A stretch of 10,897 bases of DNA. Origin: an uncultured Lachnospiraceae bacterium. GTDB taxonomy: Bacteria; Bacillota; Clostridia; Lachnospirales; Lachnospiraceae. Shown in pieces: positions 6,665 through 10,897 of this stretch. How positions within the stretch are numbered: the stretch's first letter is position 1; each line of letters starts with the position of its first letter. The stretch covers positions 1 through 10,897 of the forward strand of contig CAJUDZ010000059.1 in assembly GCA_910584965.1 (NCBI GenBank), in the 5' to 3' direction. A program made the position numbers and the translations under genes. The notes beneath the pieces were generated by a model that saw nothing but the letters and a program-made list of their open reading frames with translations, did not search any database and was not told the DNA's origin.

Positions 6665-6961
6665 ATGAGAACTTATCTTGATCAGAGTATGGAACAAAAG
6701 AGTTTTTTGGAAAATTTTGTCAGAAATAAAAAAGATGACACAGGACTCGCTTCAGTAATCTGCAATTCCTGTAAAAAAGAATTACGGGTGGAAAATGGCA
6801 TTTTAAAAGACGAATGTATTCATATTTCACATGCTTTCGGCTATTTCAGCGAAAGAGACGGCGAAATACAATGTTTTGATCTGTGTGAGGAATGCTATAA
6901 CAAAATGATTGCAAAATTCCGTCTTCCGGTAGAAAGCGGGGAAAGAACGGAACTGCTGTGA
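6665..6961 (+). CDS. Small conserved-looking protein with two CxxC motifs
   Basis: The 98-residue product has CNSC at 33-36 and CEEC at 74-77, a typical four-cysteine zinc site. Cys51, His53, His56 and Cys70 lie between. The order is a polar helical N-terminus (1-30), the first knuckle, a beta-rich middle with FGYFSERDGEIQCFDLC (58-74), the second knuckle, and a tail reading FRLPVE (85-90). I recall similar short proteins with this FGYFSEKDGE...DLCE pattern in other clostridia but know no function. No signal peptide or membrane segment is seen. The ribosome site AGGAGG, five bases before the ATG, is the strongest in the window, and the gene has its own promoter. Its codons look more AT-rich than its neighbours'. 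rnz begins 24 bases after its stop, so the two are probably co-transcribed. Confidence 0.85.
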   Translation: MRTYLDQSMEQKSFLENFVRNKKDDTGLASVICNSCKKELRVENGILKDECIHISHAFGYFSERDGEIQCFDLCEECYNKMIAKFRLPVESGERTELL

Positions 6962-6985
6962 GCCTGTCTGTGAACAGGAGAGCAT

Positions 6986-7894
6986 ATGTTAGAAGTTTGT
7001 TTGCTTGGAACGGGAGGTATGATGCCGCTGCCTTACAGATGGCTGACCTCCCTGATGGCGAGATATAATGGAACGAGCATATTGATAGACTGCGGGGAAG
7101 GCACGCAGATCGCCATGAAGGAAAAGGGATGGAGCCCCAAACCGATTGACCTGATCTGTTTTACGCACTTTCACGCCGACCATATCAGCGGACTGCCGGG
7201 CATGCTATTGACAATGGGCAATGCGGAACGGACAGAGCCGCTTCTTTTGGTTGGACCGAAAGGACTGACCAAAGTGGTATCCGCTCTGCGCGTCATTGCG
7301 CCCGAACTGCCCTTTCCGGTGGAATGTCTGGAACTGACGGAAGCGGAGCAGACCCTGCAGTTTGACGGATTCCGCATAGAAGCTTTCCGGGTCAATCACA
7401 ACGTGGTCTGTTACGGATACAATATCATAGTGGACAGAATCGGCCGGTTCGATGTGGAAAAAGCGCAGGCCCACGGTATCGACAGACGTTACTGGAACCG
7501 CCTGCAAAAGGGGGAAACCATCGAAACGGAACAGGGAATCTGGACGCCGGATATGGTGCTCGGCGCGGCTCGGAAAGGCATTAAACTCACTTACTGTACG
7601 GACACAAGACCGACTGACAGTATTGTCAGAAATGCGCAGGGCGCGGATTTGTTTATCTGTGAGGGCATGTACGGCGAGCCGGAGAAGAAGCAGAAAGCCC
7701 GGGAATATAAGCATATGACTTTTTATGAAGCGGCCCAGATGGCGAAAGAAGCGCGGGTCTCGGAGCTTTGGCTGACACATTACAGCCCGTCTCTTACGAG
7801 AGCCGAAGAATATATGGGCGATGTGAGGAAAATTTTTCCAAATGCTATTGCGGGGAAGGACGGAAAGAGTGTAGACTTACAGTATAAAGAATAA
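6986..7894 (+). CDS. rnz: Ribonuclease Z (tRNA 3' endonuclease)
   Basis: RNase Z is a zinc metallo-beta-lactamase-fold endonuclease. It cuts tRNA precursors lacking an encoded CCA right after the discriminator base. The 302 residues match the short-form enzyme. Motifs: GTGG near the start (8-11), DCGEGTQ (35-41), motif II THFHADH (60-66, with H61, H63, D65 and H66), H138 (VNHNV), D206 (CTDTRP) and H265 (LTHYSP). The start region reads GTGGMMPLPYRWLTS rather than the textbook GTGAxxPxxxRNxSS. The metal ligands are complete, so activity is expected, though an RNase Z-like hydrolase of other specificity is not excluded. AGGAG lies five bases before the ATG. A 7-bp hairpin (7893-7921) starts at the stop codon. 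Both tRNA genes at the window's end lack CCA and are fitting substrates. Confidence 0.92.
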   Translation: MLEVCLLGTGGMMPLPYRWLTSLMARYNGTSILIDCGEGTQIAMKEKGWSPKPIDLICFTHFHADHISGLPGMLLTMGNAERTEPLLLVGPKGLTKVVSALRVIAPELPFPVECLELTEAEQTLQFDGFRIEAFRVNHNVVCYGYNIIVDRIGRFDVEKAQAHGIDRRYWNRLQKGETIETEQGIWTPDMVLGAARKGIKLTYCTDTRPTDSIVRNAQGADLFICEGMYGEPEKKQKAREYKHMTFYEAAQMAKEARVSELWLTHYSPSLTRAEEYMGDVRKIFPNAIAGKDGKSVDLQYKE

Positions 7895-7960
7895 ATGATT
7901 AAGCGGTTTTGCAGATCATTTATGCCGGCATGACATTGACAGAAAGGCGGGGGATGCGGG

Positions 7961-8527
7961 ATGAAGAAATCAAGTGGAATTAAAATTGTGTTGATAGGCG
8001 TTGTATTGGCGGCTCTTGTGATCGGTTATTATTTTTACCTGTCAAGTAAGACGCAGACGAAGCAGGAAGAAGTCGTGGAGTCAACCCGGGTGCAGACGGC
8101 GCTGATGCGGGATCTTGAAAAAAACTACCCGCCGACGCCGAAAGAAGTCGTTAAGTATTTTAATGAGATCACTATGTGTTTTTACAATGAAAAATATTCG
8201 GATGAAGAGCTAGGACAGATGGCCGAAAAAATACAGGGCATTTATGATGCGGAACTGGTTGCGAACAAGTCCCAGGAACAATACATGGAAGATTTGAAGA
8301 ACGATATCGTAGAGATGAAGTCCAATGACCGTTCCGTGTCCTCTTATCAGTTGCCTGCAAGCACGGATGTGGAGTTTTTTTCAGAGAATGGAGATTCCTG
8401 TGCGAGATTGTATTGTACATACAGCATCAGACAGGGGACGGATATGTTACAGAGCAGACTTGTTTTTATTTTAAGACAGGATGAAAATAAGCGTTGGAAG
8501 ATTCTTGGATGGGATTTGGACGACTAG
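7961..8527 (+). CDS. Membrane-anchored protein of unknown function
   Basis: A 188-residue protein with one N-terminal transmembrane segment (about 8-27) after a short positive tail (MKKSSGIK). This suggests a cytoplasmic N-terminus and an extracytoplasmic body. The body has a helical part (about 40-122, with KNYPPTPKEVVKYFNEI at 54-70) and a beta-rich C-terminus (about 133-188) ending in RWKILGWDL. The ending resembles NTF2-like folds, but that is a guess. I associate this type with an uncharacterised Lachnospiraceae family (possibly DUF6715, from memory only). Cysteines 73, 147 and 152 are present; no lipobox and no catalytic motif are seen. The start follows a G-rich AAAGGCGGGGG. tsaD begins 88 bases later, a position worth testing for conservation. 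Confidence 0.8.
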   Translation: MKKSSGIKIVLIGVVLAALVIGYYFYLSSKTQTKQEEVVESTRVQTALMRDLEKNYPPTPKEVVKYFNEITMCFYNEKYSDEELGQMAEKIQGIYDAELVANKSQEQYMEDLKNDIVEMKSNDRSVSSYQLPASTDVEFFSENGDSCARLYCTYSIRQGTDMLQSRLVFILRQDENKRWKILGWDLDD

Positions 8528-8615
8528 TGAAAGATGTGATTAATGAGTGCGGGCTATATTAATACATACTGGCGGTACCGTCTCATTTACTTTCGGGAAA
8601 GGATTTGGAATCAAA

Positions 8616-9632
8616 ATGGAAAAGGAAGACGTGCTGATTCTTGCGGTGGAAAGCTCCTGCGATGAAACCGCCGCGGCGGTCGTGAAAAACGGAAGGGAAG
8701 TTTTGTCCAATATTATTTCTTCCCAGATTGAACTGCATACGGTTTATGGCGGCGTCGTGCCGGAAATCGCTTCAAGAAAACACATTGAGAAAATAAATCA
8801 GGTCATAGCGGAAGCGCTGAAAGAAGCGGAAATGACTTTACAGGATATGGATGCGGTTGCGGTAACTTATGGCCCCGGCCTGGTCGGCGCTCTCTTAGTC
8901 GGCGTTTCCACGGCCAAAGCGATCAGCTTTGCCTCCGGGATACCGCTGATCGGCGTTCATCATATCGAAGGGCATATCAATGCCAATTATATTGAGAACA
9001 AAGGACTGGAACCGCCCTATATCTGTCTGGTCGTGTCGGGCGGCCATTCCCATCTGGTCATTGTCAGGGATTACGGCGAGTATGAAATTCTCGGAAGAAC
9101 GAGAGACGATGCGGCGGGAGAGGCTTTTGATAAAGTGGCGCGCGCCATCGGGCTCGGATACCCCGGCGGTCCGAAGATCGATAAAGTGGCCAGGGAGGGC
9201 AGCGCAGATGCAATTCCCTTTCCACGGGCAAAAGTCGTGGATGCGGTATATGATTTCAGTTTCAGCGGCCTGAAATCCGCAGTTTTGAATTACCTCAATT
9301 CCTGTGAGATGAAAGGCATTCCCGTCTGTCAGGCGGATGTGGCGGCTTCTTTCCAGAAAGCGGTCGTTGATGTGCTGGTGGAACATTCCATGCACGCGGT
9401 GAAAGAATACGGGCTGAAAAAATTTGCGATTGCGGGCGGCGTGGCCTCCAACAGCGCGCTCAGGGAAGCGCTCGTGCGCGAATGCGGCGCGCAGGGAATA
9501 GAATTTTTCTGCCCGTCCCCCATTTTCTGTACGGATAATGCGGCGATGATCGGGACGGCCGCTTACTACGAATACCGCAAAGGCGTGCGGCACGGTTATG
9601 ATCTGAACGCGGTGCCGAATCTTGCATTGTAG
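8616..9632 (+). CDS. tsaD: tRNA t6A threonylcarbamoyltransferase TsaD
   Basis: TsaD is the catalytic ASKHA-fold subunit that transfers threonylcarbamoyl from TC-AMP to A37 of ANN-reading tRNAs, acting with TsaB and TsaE. From the ATG at 8616 it has 338 residues, the family size. Motifs: ESSCDETAAA (12-21), the metal site HHIEGH (115-120, ligands H116 and H120) with D307 in CTDNAAMI, SGGHSHL (141-147), GEAFDKVAR (168-176), GYPGGP (181-186), FSFSGLKSA (214-222) and AGGVASN (273-279). The frame is open up to a GTG at 8547, but that start has no ribosome site and would add 23 residues not typical of the family; TTGGA lies six bases before 8616. Unlike in many Firmicutes it is not next to rimI: three genes stand between. 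Confidence 0.96.
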   Translation: MEKEDVLILAVESSCDETAAAVVKNGREVLSNIISSQIELHTVYGGVVPEIASRKHIEKINQVIAEALKEAEMTLQDMDAVAVTYGPGLVGALLVGVSTAKAISFASGIPLIGVHHIEGHINANYIENKGLEPPYICLVVSGGHSHLVIVRDYGEYEILGRTRDDAAGEAFDKVARAIGLGYPGGPKIDKVAREGSADAIPFPRAKVVDAVYDFSFSGLKSAVLNYLNSCEMKGIPVCQADVAASFQKAVVDVLVEHSMHAVKEYGLKKFAIAGGVASNSALREALVRECGAQGIEFFCPSPIFCTDNAAMIGTAAYYEYRKGVRHGYDLNAVPNLAL

Positions 9633-9682
9633 TCGAAGCATCCGGAAGACGGCGGCGAAAGCCGGCATGGAGGGTTAAAAAG

Positions 9683-10390
9683 TTGAAAGAAAAGACGACA
9701 GCGGTAGTGCTGGCGGCAGGGGCGGGCAGAAGAATGCACAGCGACGTGCAGAAACAGTATCTTCTGCTGGGAGACAAGCCGGTCATTTATTATGCGCTGA
9801 AAACACTGCAGGACAGTTTTATCGATGAGATCGTTCTGGTCGTCGGACACGGTGAAACACAGTACTGCCGTAATGATATTGTAGAGAAATACCGTTTTTC
9901 CAAAGTAAAACAGATTGTGGAAGGCGGAAAGGAACGTTATCATTCCGTAGCAAACGGTTTAAAAACGATAGACGGGGACGGTTATGTTTTTATTCATGAC
10001 GGAGCCCGGCCGTTTCTGTCGGAAGAAATGCTGCTGCGTTCTTATGAGGCGGTTCGGAAATATCAGGCCTGCGTCGTCGGGATGCCGGTAAAGGATACGA
10101 TCAGGATTGTGGATGAAAACGGCTTTTCGAGCATGACGCCAAACAGGGAAACGGTCTGGCAGATGCAGACTCCGCAGGTATTCGCGGCAGCGCTCGTAAA
10201 AGAGGCTTATGAAAAACTTCTGGTAAGGGAAGCGGAACTGAAGGAACGGGGAATCCGTATTACCGACGATGCGATGGTCGTTGAGACGCTGCTGAATCAT
10301 TCGGTCAAAATGGTGGAAGGCTCATATGAAAATATAAAGATCACAACGCCGGAAGATTTAGATATCGCCCGTTCTTTTTTGAAAAAATAA
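9683..10390 (+). CDS. ispD: 2-C-methyl-D-erythritol 4-phosphate cytidylyltransferase IspD
   Basis: IspD joins CTP and MEP to form CDP-methylerythritol in the non-mevalonate isoprenoid pathway, a cytoplasmic step. The 235 residues fit the monofunctional enzyme. Motifs: the nucleotide-binding start VVLAAGAGRRM (8-18), K24 in QKQY, GGKERYHSV (81-89), HDGARP (105-110), PVKDT (135-139), QTPQ (162-165), TDDA (194-197) and the C-terminal VEGSYENIKITTPEDL (211-226). The start codon is TTG, fixed by GGAGGG (9669-9674) eight bases upstream and because the nearest ATG (9667) stops after three codons. No other internal start keeps the N-terminal motif. The 50-base gap after tsaD holds only a CGGC-GAAA-GCCG mini-hairpin, so co-transcription with tsaD is likely. 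Confidence 0.95.
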   Translation: MKEKTTAVVLAAGAGRRMHSDVQKQYLLLGDKPVIYYALKTLQDSFIDEIVLVVGHGETQYCRNDIVEKYRFSKVKQIVEGGKERYHSVANGLKTIDGDGYVFIHDGARPFLSEEMLLRSYEAVRKYQACVVGMPVKDTIRIVDENGFSSMTPNRETVWQMQTPQVFAAALVKEAYEKLLVREAELKERGIRITDDAMVVETLLNHSVKMVEGSYENIKITTPEDLDIARSFLKK

Positions 10391-10430
10391 AGCGTGAAAA
10401 GCCGGGAATCTGCCCGAAAAATCCGTTCAG

Positions 10431-10492
10431 AAAAATTTTTGGAAAAAATTATTAAAAAAGTTGTTGACATCCAAAAACTTTTTTGCTAGAAT
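10431..10492 (+). promoter_or_regulatory. Strong tRNA-operon promoter with upstream A-tracts
   Basis: TTGACA (10464-10469) and TAGAAT (10487-10492) are 17 bases apart, and TGC directly before the -10 adds an extended element. Upstream lie A5T5 (10431-10440), A6 (10443-10448) and A6 (10454-10459), spaced near one helical turn. This is the pattern of an UP element for the RNA polymerase alpha subunit and of curved DNA. Transcription should begin near 10499, about 34 bases before the first tRNA. Confidence 0.9.
10454..10484. repeat. 9-bp inverted repeat enclosing the -35 box
   Basis: AAAAAAGTT (10454-10462) and AACTTTTTT (10476-10484) are perfect inverted arms with a 13-base centre that contains TTGACA. 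Read as RNA from ispD, it could form a weak A/U terminator hairpin ending in six U. Read as DNA, it is a symmetric site centred near the -35. Confidence 0.7.
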
Positions 10493-10532
10493 AGTCCTTG
10501 CGCTGGCCGGGAAATGCCACGCGATGCGAATT

Positions 10533-10618
10533 GGAGAGGTATCGAAGTGGTCATAACGAGGCGGTCTTGAAAACCGTTTGTCCGCAAGGGCGCGTGGGTT
10601 CGAATCCCACCCTCTCCG
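10533..10618 (+). tRNA. tRNA-Ser (anticodon UGA)
   Basis: The acceptor stem GGAGAGG (10533-10539) pairs with CCTCTCC (10611-10617), discriminator G at 10618. The anticodon loop CTTGAAA gives anticodon TGA (10568-10570), reading UCA and, by wobble, other UCN codons. A long variable arm (about 10578-10593, GTCC-GCAA-GGGC) marks it as class II. The T-arm is GTGGG-TTCGAAT-CCCAC. CCA is not encoded (CTGG follows), so the 3' end needs RNase Z and CCA addition. A leader hairpin (10501-10507 with 10516-10523) precedes the 5' end. Confidence 0.96.
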
Positions 10619-10666
10619 CTGGAGATACCTTCTCCACCGAATATTTTTATAAATCAGCTTTTATTT

Positions 10667-10756
10667 GGAGAAGTACCCAAGATGGCTGAAGGGACACCCC
10701 TGGAAAGGGTGCAGGTCGTTAATAGCGGCGCGAGGGTTCAAATCCCTCCTTCTCCG
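10667..10756 (+). tRNA. tRNA-Ser (anticodon GGA)
   Basis: The acceptor stem GGAGAAG (10667-10673) pairs with CTTCTCC (10749-10755), discriminator G10756. The anticodon arm CACCC-CTGGAAA-GGGTG gives anticodon GGA (10702-10704), reading UCC/UCU. A 20-base class II variable arm (10712-10731) and a T-arm GAGGG-TTCAAAT-CCCTC are present. CCA is not encoded. It lies 48 bases after the first tRNA-Ser with no separate promoter visible, so both come from one transcript. Confidence 0.96.
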
Positions 10757-10758
10757 TC

Positions 10759-10806
10759 GAAAATCTGCCGGGATCAAGTTTCCTTGAACCGATACGACAG
10801 ATTTTC
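10759..10806 (+). terminator. Probable terminator of the tRNA operon
   Basis: GAAAATCTG (10759-10767) pairs exactly with CAGATTTTC (10798-10806). Inside, TCAAG (10774-10778) pairs with CTTGA (10783-10787) around TTTC. The U run is embedded in the 3' arm (ATTTTCC) rather than following it, so efficiency is uncertain. A further hairpin (10811-10818 with 10822-10829, one mismatch) follows at once. Confidence 0.55.
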
Positions 10807-10835
10807 CGTTCGGACCATTTGATGGTACGAAGCAT

Positions 10836-10866
10836 ATAAAAGAAACACCATCGGGGAAACCGATGG
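10836..10866 (-). terminator. Terminator-like hairpin for a convergent - strand gene
   Basis: CCATCGG (10848-10854) and CCGATGG (10860-10866) form a perfect 7-bp stem with a GGAAA loop. On the - strand the stem is followed by TGTTTCTTTTATA, a T-rich tract; on the + strand it is not. It therefore looks like the end of a - strand transcript coming from beyond the right edge. Confidence 0.5.
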
Positions 10867-10897
10867 AAAGCACCTTGACAAATGAACAGTAATGCAA

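Noticed and set aside
7936..7941. TTGACA as the -35 of a promoter before the membrane-anchored protein
   Set aside because: No -10-like hexamer occurs 16-18 bases downstream; that area is G-rich and then coding.
10661..10897. Open frame on the - strand of 78 residues containing RRRRDLNPR
   Set aside because: It is the antisense of tRNA-Ser(GGA); DLNPR-containing frames opposite serine tRNAs are a known annotation artefact.
1..10897. CRISPR array, phage, transposon or toxin-antitoxin system
   Set aside because: No regularly spaced repeats, integrase, transposase, terminal repeats or paired small toxin/antitoxin genes were found; most genes are housekeeping or a common exporter.

Overview
The window reads as a chromosomal segment of a low- to mid-GC Gram-positive anaerobe, most likely a Lachnospiraceae member (Clostridia). 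This rests on protein resemblance, strong AGGAGG-type ribosome binding sites, the Firmicutes-style order tsaE-tsaB-rimI-...-tsaD, and tRNA genes without an encoded CCA. The genus cannot be fixed from sequence alone. All convincing genes lie on the + strand.

Region 1 (1-463) starts with an intrinsic terminator of an upstream gene. About 400 bases without a convincing gene follow. They hold two TATAAT boxes lacking good -35 partners, a 7-bp inverted repeat and a possible 14-codon micro-ORF. This is probably the control region of the next operon. Region 2 (464-3866) is a three-gene ABC export operon: ATPase, HlyD/MacA-type membrane-fusion protein and MacB/FtsX-type permease. The layout is the Gram-positive counterpart of MacAB, like Bacillus YknXYZ; the substrate is not visible.

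Region 3 (3864-4207) is a gene-poor stretch with several hairpins. It includes a 13-bp stem built over the permease stop codon, a promoter-like -35/-10 pair, a seven-codon ORF and a good intrinsic terminator. Region 4 (4208-6526) carries a YcxB-like two-helix membrane protein, three tandem 16-bp repeats, then tsaE-tsaB-rimI. TsaE and TsaB (with TsaD and TsaC/YwlC) make the tRNA modification t6A; RimI is the N-terminal acetyltransferase commonly beside them.

Region 5 (6527-9632) opens with an extended -10 promoter. It then holds a small double-CxxC protein, ribonuclease Z, a membrane-anchored protein of unknown function, and tsaD. Region 6 (9633-10897) has ispD (MEP isoprenoid pathway, TTG start). 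A very strong promoter with upstream A-tracts then drives two class II serine tRNAs (UGA and GGA anticodons). Hairpins follow, one oriented as a terminator for a gene arriving on the - strand from beyond the window.

The second half is therefore dominated by tRNA biology: t6A synthesis, tRNA 3' end maturation (RNase Z) and two CCA-less tRNA genes that would need RNase Z-type processing. No mobile element, CRISPR array or defence system was seen. The least explained items are the CxxC protein, the membrane-anchored protein before tsaD, the leader-like segment at 3981-4072 and the architecture of the tRNA promoter.
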